From: Tethya wilhelma
Taxonomy: Eukaryota > Porifera > Demospongiae > Tethyida > Tethyidae
Direction of reading: 5' to 3'
Assembly (NCBI GenBank): GCA_964030475.1
Contig: CAXIPT010000003.1
Location: forward strand, 3,095,720-3,159,719
Length of the DNA stretch: 64,000 nt
Position numbers and translations under genes: made by a program. The notes below the pieces were generated by a model, which worked only from the letters and a program-made list of their open reading frames with translations, was not told the origin of the DNA and ran no database searches. Shown here one piece after another: positions 30,872-42,277 of the stretch (position 1 is the first letter of the stretch; each line of letters opens with the position of its first letter).

Positions 30872-31896
30872 CTAGCACTTGGCCACCTGGTATATACCAT
30901 GTCCAAACACTCCAGTTCTTGAGGTGGCATCTGATGCATGATGAATGAAAGCTGCAGAGCGAGCCTTTTCAGTACGAAATGTGTCCAAGTTAGCAGGAAT
31001 CTGGAGACAAGAACCACTGTACTCAAGACACACGCCCACATTACATTTAATGCTCCCCACCTTTGACCATCTCTTCATCTTCCACAGCGGAGGAGGCTCA
31101 ACGGGATCAGAGTAGCGACGCAGCAGAGAGGCCCGGGTCTCGTACACTTTACCTTGAAGCTTCTTCTTGTGGATCTTCTCCCACTGTTTTCTCTCAGCCT
31201 CTCTTCTCTCCTGCAGCCACCTCTCCTGGTAGCGGTGCTCAAGAAGGTCAAAGATCGGTGTTGAGGGTCTGGAGAGAGAATTGGGAAAGAGAGACCATTG
31301 TCTCATCACTGGCACCACTCCCTAAGGTGCCCCCCTTACCTTGTGGAGATCCCGTAGGCCATGTCTGGATCTGCTCCGAGGGTGTTCTTAGAGAGCTTCC
31401 TCTCTGCGTCATCTCTCCTCCGTATGTCGTGGGTGGCTCTGTACTGCTGCTGTTCCTGGGCAGTGGTGAGGCCCGACTGGACTGCAGCTCGGTTCATCAT
31501 GATGAAATCACGTTCAGCTTTTGGCTTGGGACCAACTGAACGTGTTGGATGGTGGACATTCCAACTGGACAGAGCTGTGTGTCGTATACATTTATTGAAT
31601 TATTACGACACAAATCTGATATGATTGCTACCTTCGCATGCTCCTCCATCTAGGCACACGCTCCTCATGCCATAAGTGAACTCCTTGTTGGGGAGAGTGA
31701 AACACCTCCTGCGAACTTTGCCCACCTCTGCCTGTCATATAAAATGTATGTCATTGTGTGTGCCACAAATTGATGATGATAATATTGTGTCGAGTCAGTG
31801 GTAATGTATTGTGTGGAGACGGACCTTGACCAGGAGGGGGTTGGTAGAGAGAGACTCCCGCTGTGATCCAAGTGCTTCCAGATCTTTTCGACTCAT
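30872..31896 (-). CDS. CFAP77: CFAP77-like ciliary microtubule-associated protein
   Basis: Five exons join in frame. The start is at 31896 (MSRKDLEALGSQRESLSTNP), then RRRCFTLPNKEFTYGMR (31733-31632), then DFIMMNRAAVQSGLTTAQEQ with QYRATHDIRRR (31577-31341). Next is PSTPIFDLLEHRYQERWLQE (31271-31061), and finally an exon ending GVFGHGIYQVAKC. The NPLL...EFTYG...DFI.LNR.AV..GL.TA.E...YRATHDIR pattern recalls CFAP77 (C9orf171), a protein of ciliary doublet microtubules. That name is from memory of the family and not verified. Its start lies 163 bp downstream of the TTC16 stop on the same strand, so two cilium-associated genes are in tandem. Confidence 0.6.
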
Positions 31897-32059
31897 TTTG
31901 GACGTCTCTTATCAACTGCAGCTGGCTTTTATCTACGTTACCATGGCAAACATTAACTACGCATGCGCAGTAAAACTTATGAGCCCCACCCCCTAGATTC
32001 TGAGTAGCTATATAACCATAGAGCAAACAAAAAAGATTTACGCATCCTATTATACGATG

Positions 32060-35000
32060 CTACTTTGACTTTGAGCTATCATTAACTGTTCTCAGTAGTG
32101 AACTGGCAGTTGCAATAGTTCTGTTCCCAAACACCACATCATGAGCAATCTGTATCCTGGGGGGGTGCTCAGCAATGCCATACTCCTCGGCTGGAGTTTG
32201 AAGTAACTTCTCAACTTCTTCAGTACACTGTAAGAGTGGGAAGAAGGCATTAGTGGAGGCATTCAGAACTCTGGGCTGCCATTATCAAAGGCATACTTAC
32301 ATTCTTCTTGGTGTAGTAGATGCCTCGGTGAAAGTGGTCCTCTTGCATGCATGATTTGAGTAGTGGCAGTATGCTGTTAGGGTCTGTGGGGGGCTCTGGC
32401 AGTGGAGAGTGGAGGACAGACCAGGCTCTGGGAGAGACCTGCTCAGAGCCTGAAGAAAGAACACAAACCATTCATCATGATTTAACTGAGAGACATCTAT
32501 AGCTATTGTACCGTCTTCGTCCTGAGGGTCAGTGATGGCTGTTCCTTCTGGTGATGATATCTGAACACAGGGTGGTCTCTCCACTCCCGTCTCCCGTGGC
32601 GACGGTAGACTGGTGGGTCCCTCTTCACTGAACCTCAGTCCAATGTTGTCAAGGTGTTTGGAGGCTTGTGGGGAGATGGTCGGCTCCTTGGAGCCCACCT
32701 CTGGTGGCTGAGAGCAGAGAGACGACACTCTTCTCATTTCACACTCAAGGCTGGATCGAACGGACTCAGCTTTGACACTCTGGAGCAAATCTTCTTTTGT
32801 TTTTCCAGGGAAGACCCTGGCAATTAGTGAGAGTGATTCTTGGCAGTCAGGGTTGAGTACCAAGGAAGCAATGATGTCTCTCTCCATCCCATCCTTGTCC
32901 TGGAGTGGAAACGAGATGGCCCCTATGATATCTCAGTCTAATCACAAAGGAGTGCTCACATTGAGTTGGTTCCTAGTTCTTCCTCGACACAGGTAGAACC
33001 GACTGACTCTTGGGTTATGATGGATGGCAGTGTTGAAGTACTTCTCAGCCTCGCTAAATTTGTCCCTCCTGAATCTCTCCACTCCAATCTCACAGCAGAC
33101 CACAGCCACACGGCAGTAGATCCCCCAGTTAGTGGGGTCCAGCTCCAGAGCCTGCTGGTAGTCAGCCAGAGAGAAGGGAAGGTTGTTCAAACGGTAGAAA
33201 CAATCTGAAAATCAAACCAACATCAAGCTCTGGTAGTTCCACCATGCCATGGCTCACCCCCTCTGTTGAGATAGAGGCCTGTCTCGTTCTTCTCCTCCTT
33301 GATGGCCTTGTCCAGTAGGACCACAGCCTCGTTGAAGTAGCGACCCCTGAAGCACTCCATTGCAAAGTCGTTGTACGTCAACACCAGTTGTCTGCAGGCG
33401 TTCTTGTAGACTGAGCTCTCCTGCTGGTGGCCACACTTGTCCATGGCAGTGAGGTAGTCGTCAACAGCTGCATTGAAGTCACGCAACCTCCGATACAGAG
33501 CTCCTCTGGGCATAAACAGGTGTATGTGTACATAAAATTAATACAATAGATGCTAGCATTGTACTTATTACCTGAGAATGTGGTACTCAGCCACTGCTGG
33601 GTCAGACTCAATTGCAGTGGTGATCTTTTTCAGAGCTTCCATTTTCTTCCCTAGCAGACTGTGGTGGATGGCCTGTCATTGCAATACCATTTGTAAGGAA
33701 ATGAACTCCATGTAGCAACACGTGGCTACTAACAAAGGACTGACCTGATTCTTGCAAGTGTGAGCCTTCTCCTCCAACTCAGCTTTCATTCTGAGTCCTT
33801 CTTCGTGACTAGGGTTCAACTCCAGTGCACTGCACACATTATAGTAGCTTTCGGTGGTCTGCAGTGAAGGAATGGAGTGATCAGACACTAGTTATTCAGT
33901 CATTATCCACTGCTAGTGTGACGTACATTGCCAAAGAGTAAGTTCAACTGAGCCTTGAAGATGTACAGATCTGAGTTAGTGCTGTCCACCTCAAGCTGTT
34001 CTTTAATCATCTCAAGGCACTTCTCATAACGTTTCAGAGCCAGCAGACATGCTATTCTGGGAGTGATATATATACCAACACATATTGACACCTCATTAAC
34101 ACATCAACTACAAATGGTCCCTACCTCTTCACAACAGTCTCCCTGTCTTCCTGTCGGTACTTGCTGACATTTTCAAAGCTCTCCAGAGCCTGACTGAACT
34201 GTGCCTGCTCATAAAGTACTTCACCAAATGAGAAGTGGACCTCAGCCAATCTCTCGTGGATGGTTTCCTGGTCGCTGGGGGAGAGGGAGAGCACCTTGTG
34301 GAAGTTGAGAATGGCAGGGTGATAGTCCTTCAGGAGAACATACGCCTCAGCCCGCTCTCTGAACAGCTTGCCATTCTTTGGTTGCAATGCAATAGCTCGA
34401 GTTAGCTTCTTCACTGCCCGACCTGCATCACCAGAATCACAGAGAACAGAGGTTTCCTGCAGCCTAACATAATTAAAAAATCACAGTAGATGTATAACCA
34501 TAGATAATATATTCCCCACACTGGGATTGGAAATGGGCCCATTCACGCATAGATCGACTGCGTCATCCACAGACGGAAGCACTACTATTTGTGGATGGAG
34601 CTTAATTTAAGTGGGTTTTACACTAGCAGTTATTTAAAGCGAAATCAAAGTAAAGAGAAGTTAGAACTCAGTCTTGGGTCGTCAATTTTGAAAACTAAAA
34701 TCAGGTGATTCGTGCTCGCGACCAGGAAACCAGCTAGTTCGGGTGTTAGCTAGAGTATGGGAACTGTAAACTGAACTTCTCTTGAAGCATTAGAGTCAAG
34801 AAGCCTAACATCTAATTTTGCTGTGGAATAGAAATAGTTGCAGTCACTAGAAAGCTTAATAATGTGTATAATTATAAACTTAGATCTCTTCTTGAAGCAT
34901 TAGAGTCAAGAAGCCTAACATCTAATTTTGCTGTGGCATAGAAATAGTTGCAGTCACTAGAAAGCTTAATAATGTGTATATACACTTAGATCTCTTCAAG

Positions 35001-37667
35001 CTGATCACAATGGTACCAACCCCAGCTCAATACGACCTTCGTAGACTGAGATATGACTACATATACTGGTCATATACAACAGCTATAGGGGGAAAAAAAA
35101 AAAGTTAAGCGGGGATTTCCAGTACGAGCCTTGACCTTGTCATTATGACTGTGCTAGCGCTGCACGATCAAGGGCTTACACGTACCTTTCATCCTTTATA
35201 TCCCACCTACCCCGTACACTACATGCCAGTCACAAAGACGCTATGACTGACATAGGTTCTGCGAGTAGGTGGGGGCTTAACTATATGCTGCAAGTATGCA
35301 GTAAGCGAGGCATATATTTCAGGGGAGACTCACCACGGCCCCCAGACCATGTATGTGATGAACCTTAGGCAGTATTTCCTGCCATAGCCCCGCTTCACTA
35401 ACACACTTACTAGATATAGGTTCGCATCCCTATTTATAGTGCTGGTTTGCGGACAGAAAATGTTAGTTGGGTTTCGTTAATGAGATTCATTGAAGACGGA
35501 AGACGTGACGCTAAATGGAACGCAGTTAATTGATTTAAATAAGTGACGTAATCATACGCGGAAATGGAATGTAATTAATACCGCACCGTAAAATGTAATA
35601 TTGTGAAAACAGCTTCTCCAGGCTTCTACAAAAGGCCTAGCCTATACTAACTATAAAATAATGGCTTAGCTACCAAGAAATCAGCTATCCAAGTTTATTC
35701 TTTTAGCTAGAGAAGCTAAAAAGACTTTGCCTCATACCCAGGCTCCTCAATTATCAAGGCTACTGAGGCTAGAAAAGCCAGCATAGTTATATTCCCCTTA
35801 CCGAGATTGGAACTGGGCCCCATTTGCGGATAAGTGCTACTATTTGTGGGTGGAGCTTAATTTGGTTTTATTTAGATTTTATTTTTTTATCTATCTCAGA
35901 CAGAGAGACTCTCCTCAGTGCTGGCCAGTGATCCCAAGACTTAAGATTTTTGTTTCTTAATTAATTTGTACATTTCAATAAGCACTATGTTATAAGTTAG
36001 CTGCAAGGTAATATTTAGTGTGTACTGCATATGGTCTGAAATGATTGATAATTTTCTTCTTTTCATACATATAATATTGTTTACAAAATTAATAAGTTTG
36101 TTGCAATAATAATCCAAGACTTGAGAAAGCGACCATTCTTCCAGACAAGAACAGAATGATTCCAAGGATACAACCCTACTACCAGAGAAAGTATGATTTT
36201 AGTCTCACCCTGAGACCACACTATACAGCACAATCAAGAAGACACAAATAAACTTTGTAGCAGCTAATGATGTGTTCGGGTTTAAATATGATTGAGTTGG
36301 ATGTACATATCTTGCCAGCTACTCTGTGCCTTGTAATATGTTTGAGCTTGAACTTTCAACCATCCATTGAGAAACCTTCAATAACGTGGGGAAAAAGACA
36401 TCATGCATGATATGAAGTTTTAGGTCCCTGGATTTTCATCATGGTAATACTATGATGGTTTTAGGTTCTTGGGTTTTCATCATGGTATGATGGTTTTAGG
36501 TTCTTGGGTTCCATCATGGTATGATGGTTTTAGGTTCTTGGATTTTCATCATGGTATGAAGGTTCTTGGGTTTTCATCAAGGTATGATGGTTTTAGATTC
36601 TTGGGTTTTCATCATGGTATGATGGTTTTAGATTCTTGGGTTTTCATCATGGTATGATGATTTTAGGTTCTTGGGTTCCATCACGGTATGATGGTTTTAG
36701 ATTCTTGGGTTCCATCACGGTATGATGGTTTTAGATTCTTGGGTTCCATCATGGTATGATGGTTTTAGGTTCTTGGGTTTTAGATTCTTGGGTTTTCATC
36801 ATGGTATGATGGTTTTAGGTTCTTGGGTTCCATCACGGTATGATGGTTTTAGGTTCTTGGGTTTTCATCATGGTATGATGGTTTTAGGTTCTTGGGTTTT
36901 TATCACGGTATGATGGTTTTAGGTTCTTGGGTTCCATCATGGTATGATGGTTTTAGGTTCTTGGGTTCCATCATGTAACCCCTCAGAAGGCACAAAACAG
37001 GTGGCTTTAATTTTAACTTTACAATGCAAGACAAAAATGTTATGGCTTTCCTTTGAAGTCATATGTTGCAACATAACATAGTATAGACAAACTGTAGAGT
37101 CTGTTTATGGTTCTCTAGAACATTTTGGAGACGGATTGTTACCCCATGCACAACGACCACTAAGTGTTGGCTACACAACACCAAAACGGCATTTTTACAT
37201 AAATAATACAATTTAGCGCTATAACACTGAACTACAACCAATATATTCATAATACTATGATTACAGAATAACGTTAACCTTACCTTGAAAGCAATGCAAA
37301 CGGTTGCAAAAAACACTCACTCTGTAGGTTCAGCGCAGGCCAGCTGCCAAAATTTTACTATTAAAATCAAGACATCCTGATCCCATGAAGTATATGCTCG
37401 CGTAATCCGCGTTTCCAATCCCGGTGGGGAATTAGTCTGGCTTGCCAGACTCTTCGCAAGGAAAGAGTCTGGCAAGCCAGACTAGTGGGGAATATATTAT
37501 CTATGGTATAACTAACTGATATCATCAGATCTAGCAGAGAATTTGCAAGCAGGAAAAATGTGATTTGAAGTTTCTTACATTGTTTTGATCTTTTCATCCA
37601 TGATTTTCGTGTAAGTCATCCTGGATTCGCATTCTGCCTTGTACTTGGCTGGATCAAAAGTTGCCAT
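32060..37667 (-). CDS. TTC16: Tetratricopeptide repeat protein 16 (TTC16)
   Basis: Exon 1 (37667 to about 37578) encodes MATFDPAKYKAECES. A 3.1 kb intron filled by an inverted-repeat element follows. Exon 2 (about 34466-34126) begins LQETSVLCDSGDAGRAVKKL and carries the first TPR helices. Later exons give IACLLALKRYEKCLEMIK and TNSDLYIFKAQLNLLFGN, GALYRRLRDFNAAVDDYL, RQLVLTYNDFAMECFRGRYF, GLYLNRGDCFYRL, SLADYQQALELDP and EKYFNTAIHHNPRVSRFYL. These align block by block with human TTC16 (ACLLALKQ, TNADVYIFRARL, MYRRLQEFDGAVEDFL, LLLTYNDFAVHCYR, GLYINRGDCFFQL). The C-terminal third is unconserved and Ser/Pro-rich, and ends TVNDSSKSK. TTC16 is a testis/cilium-associated TPR protein. It is divergent from QTRT1 with 116 bp between start codons. 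Confidence 0.88.
34788..34995. repeat. Tandem duplication of about 110 bp
   Basis: The block from CTTGAAGCATTAGAGTCAAG to GCTTAATAATGTGTATA occurs twice in a row with single-base differences, at the end of the shared cassette within family D. Confidence 0.85.
36420..36975. repeat. 33-35 bp minisatellite, about 16 units
   Basis: Units resemble ATGGTATGATGGTTTTAGGT + TCTTGGGTTTTCATC, alternating with a shorter TTGGGTTCCATC form. It shares the core TTTTAGGTTCTTGGGTT with the reverse strand of the array at 20500-21196. Confidence 0.95.
37423..37492. mobile_element. 52-bp palindromic insert with flanking GTGGGGAAT direct repeats
   Basis: Between two copies of GTGGGGAAT (from 37424 and from 37485) lies an insert made of AGTCTGGCTTGCCAGACT, a short spacer CTTCGCAAGGAAAG and the reverse complement of the first arm. 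Each arm is itself palindromic (AGTCTGGC/GCCAGACT). It interrupts the right terminal repeat of family D. Confidence 0.75.
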
Positions 37668-37783
37668 GATGTTTTCTTAGTAATGCCCACCCAATCAGCT
37701 TCCACATGTTGTTACCATGACAACATTAATTAAGATTCCTAATGGTCATTTACTGGGCATGCGTGAAACCACGTGGTCGGGAA
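37668..37783. promoter_or_regulatory. Bidirectional promoter between TTC16 and QTRT1
   Basis: 116 bp separate the divergent start codons. It contains an inverted CCAAT (attgg near 37693). An in-frame ATG at 37742 could give a longer QTRT1, but the conserved protein starts after the ATG at 37784. Confidence 0.5.
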
Positions 37784-38162
37784 ATGGCCGAATCAAGTGA
37801 AGACAGTATGAAAAGAGGTGCTCTGGTGTTTAAAGTGTTAGCAGAATGTCCTGTGACAAAGGCTAGAGTCTCAAAGATGGCACTGCCGCACCACACCGTG
37901 GACACACCCGTGTTCATGCCCGTTGGAACCCAGGGGTCACTCAAAGCAATGACCCCTAAACAATTGGTTGACCTGGACTGCCAGCTGATCCTTGGAAACA
38001 CGTACCATCTTGGAAATAGGCCGGTAATTGATGCACAGTGGTGCTACTTATGTGTTTATGCTGCATTTTTTTGTGATCATACATATATAAGGGTTGTGAG
38101 GTGTTGGAAAAGATTGGAGGATTGCACAAGTTCATGGGCTGGGATAGAGCACTGCTCACTGT

Positions 38163-38204
<42 letters not shown>

Positions 38205-39489
38205 ATGCCTGTTCATGTTTTCACATATGCTGGCAAGTGGACTGGATTATCTCCCACTAGGACAGCGGTGGTTTTCAGATGGTGTCGCTCCTTAAGCTGG
38301 CAGAGATCACAGAGGTGAGAGGAGAGGTTGCTAACACCATCATACTGGTTCCTCCAATCTTCTCTCATTAGGAAGGGGTCAAATTTCAGTCCCCTCATGA
38401 TGGCAGTGAAATGTTACTGACCCCTGAGCACTCTGTGGAGATCCAGACGACAATTGGTGCTGATATTATGATGCAGCTGGATGATGTGGTCCATGTGCTC
38501 ACCACGGGGGAGAGGGTGGAGGAGGCCATGTGGAGGTCAGTGCGATGGCTCGATCGCTGCATCGCTGCTCACAAGAACACAAACAAACAGAACCTGTTTG
38601 GAATAATTCAAGGAAGTCTACAGCCACAGCTGAGGAGACAGTGTGTGCAAGGTTTGTTCTTTAATCTTTTTACTTTCATTTGATTTCTCTCTCTCTCTCT
38701 CTCTCTCTCTAGAAATGGTCAAGAGAGATCTGCCTGGCTATGCCATTGGTGGACTGAGTGGCGGGGAAGAGAAGGACACCTTTTGGAGGATTGTTAGTCT
38801 TTGCACTGATCTCCTGCCAAAGGATAAGCCGAGATATCTCATGGGAGTCGGGTGCGCTAGCAATCACTGTATGACACACGTGGTTGTGTTTATGTGGTGG
38901 TCATTGTTGTAGCTATGCTGTGGATCTGGTGGTGTGCAGTGCTCTGGGGGTTGACATGTACGACTGTGTGTTCCCCACCAGAACTGCTGTGAGTTCGCTA
39001 CTTTATCTTTGGCCACAACATGGTTTATCTATCTCTCTCTCTTCCTCTAGAGGTTTGGTGTTGCTTTAGTTCCATGGGGTCAGCTGGACCTCAAGCACAA
39101 GGACTTCTCTACTGACTTCTCCCCCATTGATCCAGAGTGCTCCTGTTTGACTTGCAGGAGCCATACCAGAGCCTCCATTCACCCTCTCACTGCACAGAAG
39201 GAGTCACTGGCTTGTAGTCTCATCACAGTACACAATGTTTCTTATATGGTTAGTGACACACACACATACACATACTTGTGTATCAATTTCCATTCACCTT
39301 AATGCATATGCATGTATACAGCTCTCTTTGATGCGTGGACTTCGTCAGAGTATCGTAGAAAAGAGATTTCCACAGTTTATTCAGCAGTTCCTGGACAGAA
39401 TGTACCCGACTAGGAACTATGAACAGTGGGTAGTTAATGCTTTAGCTTCAGTCAACATCCATTTGAAGCCACCAGCCTTGTCTGAATAG
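37784..39489 (+). CDS. QTRT1: Queuine tRNA-ribosyltransferase catalytic subunit 1
   Basis: Catalytic TGT subunit that exchanges guanine-34 for queuine in tRNA Asp, Asn, His and Tyr. Eight exons join. From the start [16 protein letters not shown] come [52 protein letters not shown] (catalytic Asp), [63 protein letters not shown] and [13 protein letters not shown] (nucleophile Asp). Then [11 protein letters not shown], the zinc block [15 protein letters not shown], and [16 protein letters not shown] with the end [15 protein letters not shown]. All catalytic and zinc positions are present and length is close to human (about 400). GT and CT microsatellites occur in introns (38167-38200, 38691-38711). 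Its partner QTRT2 is at 6770-8683. Confidence 0.93.
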
Positions 39490-39654
39490 TGGGTACAGTT
39501 GTTGAGTATTTTTATGACATTTGAGACAATTGTGTAATGTTATGCATTGTCTTTGTGGGGGTGGGATGGTATGGTATGCCAAGAATGTCATAATAGTTAG
39601 CTGCTAAGAGCACATTATCTCTGCTAAGAGACACCGCGTGAATTGGCTGGAAAG

Positions 39655-42277
39655 ATGGGCTGTGGAACGTCAAGACAGAGAAGAGGTAAGCTGCACTACT
39701 TTGAATATTGTGCAGATAGTCTGTGTGCGTGTAAGGCAGCTGTTAAAACAAAGCTAACCTGGGCATAATACTTTGTTGTACAGTTCATCCATCACAGCAG
39801 CTAGCTAACGATAGTGCAACTCCTCCACCAACATCATCAATCCACACACCGCCCGTACTGGTGCAGTCCATAGGGGTGCAGACTGATGAGGTGCAACTGG
39901 ATGAAGTAAGTTGCAAATTTTTTTCCAAATAATTTAATTATTATGATACAGGTACGTAAAGCAATGGACACTTCTAAATATCAGTGATGTGCGGTTATTA
40001 CGTAAGCAAAGGACACTCTAGAACAGTAGTCAGCGTGAGAAGCTTTCAACCTACAGGTCCGAGGTCGGGGATTCGCGACTGATGGATTTTTTTCCCTTCT
40101 CATCTTCATTAATAATAATTAATTATTAAAGTATAAAGATGAAAGAAGCCTCTTTATTTCTCAGCCAGCACATGTGGCCCAGTGGTTAAGGCGTTACACC
40201 AAGAGCGCCCACTGTAACCAGGTGTGCGGGTTCGAGTCATCCTGCGGGAGTTCCGACTCACCTCAGCCTACATGCCTGTATATGGCATGGCCTGAAAGGG
40301 GGGACCAGTGTACCGAAGGCTGTTGGTCACTGGGTCGGGATGATAAGAACCTGCCACCTGCTGAATGTGGGATGTCTTGGAAGCTAAGACTAAGTGGCTT
40401 CCTCTATGCTGGCTTTTTTTTTTCTTTCTTTTTTTCTTTTTTTTTTTCAGTTTTCATTTTTTTTCCCCTTTTTTTTCTCTCTTTTTCTCTTTTTTTTCTT
40501 TTTTTCTTTTTTTCCCCTTTTTTTTTCCTTTTTTTCTTTTTTTCCTTCACCTTATTAACCATTGACCAAGCTAACTAACTGGCTGTTTTCAAGAATAGCA
40601 TGACTGATCAGATACTCACTGATACAAGACTATGCATGCGCTGAGGCTTAATTTTATCAGTTTTGCACTATACATNCTTCTCCTTATTAACCATTGACCA
40701 AGCTAACTAACTGGCTGTTTTCAAGAACAGCATGACTGATTAGCCTGACAGTATTGATGCTCGTTTATGGACATGCATGTTTAGTTTTGCATACTAATTA
40801 AATGCACCGAGGTTTATTCACTGTACGTAGGTGCCTTTATTCTTAATTCAGTGTGATCAGAAGTTTGAATGCTAATCAGATGCATACTGACACAGCAACA
40901 CAGCTTATTCAGGCAGGCATGCAGTGAAGCTCACTGATACAAGACTGCATGCGGGGCTTAATTTTATCAGCTTTGCACTATACATGTGCTTAGGCTCATT
41001 GTTCTTTTCACCCTTTCTTCTATGTAGCCCCAAACTGGTCCTCCGCCCTTTGAGACTCCACACCAGCAGCGAGATGAGGAGGAGGAGAATGAACCGGTTG
41101 ATGTGATTGTGGTTCATCCAGTAGAGCACTCCCTTGATGAGAACCTTGATAGCACTATGATTCTCACAGCAGCTGCTACACTCGTGCAGCAAGATGAGGA
41201 GAGTAGTACCAAAAAGGACACAGAGTATCCAGTGGTAGAACGCAAACAACAGGATGAAATACTAGAAGGCAAGTCACAGAGTTCACTGACAAATGTAGAA
41301 CTATCTCCCTCTCACACAACAGCTGAGCAGAGCTCCAATGGACGGGCCACTGACTCTGAGCAACCAGTGGAGCAGATGGAGAGTGTGCTGGCAGAGAAAA
41401 AGGAGACCAAAGGTGATGACTCCAAGTCAGTGAACGATTCTTCAAAAGCTGAAGAAGTTGTTTCTGAAAGTAAAGAGTACTCGTCACAAGTTATTGAAGA
41501 GAAGGAGAAAGACGTTGAGACTTCATTGAAGCCGTCTATAGATGAACTCACTCCTGCCATTAGCGATGCTAGACCACCCAATGAAGCCTCTACTGTATCT
41601 AACCAGTTCACAGCTCCTCCAAATGAGCCAATTGATGATGGTGATGTAAAGACTACGGAACAAACTGCGACTCCATCACGGGCTCTCAATCCAATTCCTC
41701 CCCTCAATGACACTCTGACTGCGACCAGCTCAGAGCCCAGGCTGCCTGTCCTTCCTCCCATCAAGAAACAGGCTGGGAGTAATGGATTGAAAAGCAAATC
41801 AGCATCTGATATGAAGAGACATTCAGCTGGGAGGGGAGACAGTAATGGTGGGAAAAACAAACGGAAAACTCCCACGGGTCGATCAACCTCTGGCTCCAGC
41901 CTCTCACGGTCAAGGGATGGCGGTGAAAATGTGGTGAAGAAATCAACCAGTCGTGAAAGTTTGAGATCTGGGTCTCAGACTCATCTGAAGTCCAGCTCTT
42001 CTTCTCTGCTTCAGAAGAACAGTGGAGTCTCTCTGTCTAGCAAGAAACTGTCCTTGAGCAGAGAGAGCCTCAAGGCTGCCAACCTCGTCTATACATCATC
42101 CAAGAGTCGAGAATCATTAAAATCAGGCAGTGGGAAGCTGTCTTCGAAGAGTAAAGAGAGCCTGAGAAGTAATGACAAAGGTAAACGTGAGAGTATTACT
42201 GAAACCAAACCAACAGTTGAAACTGAGAAGCCAAATGAATCAACTCCCACAGCTACTGCTGAGGATAAAGCTGAAGA
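39655..42277 (+). CDS. MGCG-start Ser-rich acidic/basic low-complexity protein, possibly lipid-anchored; 3' end cut by a gap
   Basis: Exon 1 (39655-39685) encodes MGCGTSRQRR, so Gly2 and Cys3 are candidates for N-myristoylation and palmitoylation. Exon 2 (39782-39906) gives VHPSQQLANDSATPPPTS and SIGVQTDEVQLDE. After a 1.1 kb intron with a SINE and a duplicated block, exon 3 (41026 on) is a long disordered stretch. It is first acidic (QRDEEEENEPVDVIVVHP), then basic and Ser-rich with repeated SRESLKS-type motifs (STSRESLRS, SLSRESLKA, SKSRESLKS, SKSKESLRS), which look like basophilic kinase sites. The reading runs into the 'n' at 42278, after which no continuation is clear. The family is not recognised; a membrane-tethered scaffold is one possibility. 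Confidence 0.6.
40165..40550 (+). mobile_element. tRNA-derived SINE with T-rich tail
   Basis: The head contains pol III box A-like TGGCCCAGTGGTTAAGGCG and, about 35 bp on, box B-like GGGTTCGAGTCATCC, at tRNA-like spacing. An unrelated body (to about 40415) and a 130-bp T-rich, C-interrupted tail follow. It does not fold into an intact tRNA at the acceptor end. It lies in an intron of the MGCG gene. Confidence 0.7.
40546..40985. repeat. Overlapping duplicated sequence around the assembly join at 40676
   Basis: 40546-40675 and 40680-40985 share CTTATTAACCATTGACCAAG at one end and TTTATCAG-TTTTGCACTATACAT at the other. The right copy has about 170 bp extra in the middle. Two haplotypes joined end to end is the simplest reading. 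Confidence 0.65.

Larger units (their letters stand above)
34496..37512. mobile_element. 3.0 kb inverted-repeat element (family D) in the TTC16 first intron
   Basis: The left end reads TATAACCATAGATAATATAT + TCCCCAC then GGGATTGGAAA. The right end is the reverse complement (TTTCCAATCCC, then GTGGGGAATATATT + ATCTATGGTATA), interrupted by a small palindromic insert at 37432-37483. Inside are the shared cassette (34805-35860, reverse of 16745-17700), a direct repeat of the subterminal region near 35805-35860, and a minisatellite. No transposase frame was recognised. Confidence 0.65.

Noticed and set aside
40170..40260. Functional tRNA gene
   Set aside because: Box A and B are present but no acceptor stem pairing or anticodon arm consistent with a mature tRNA was found; the context is a SINE.
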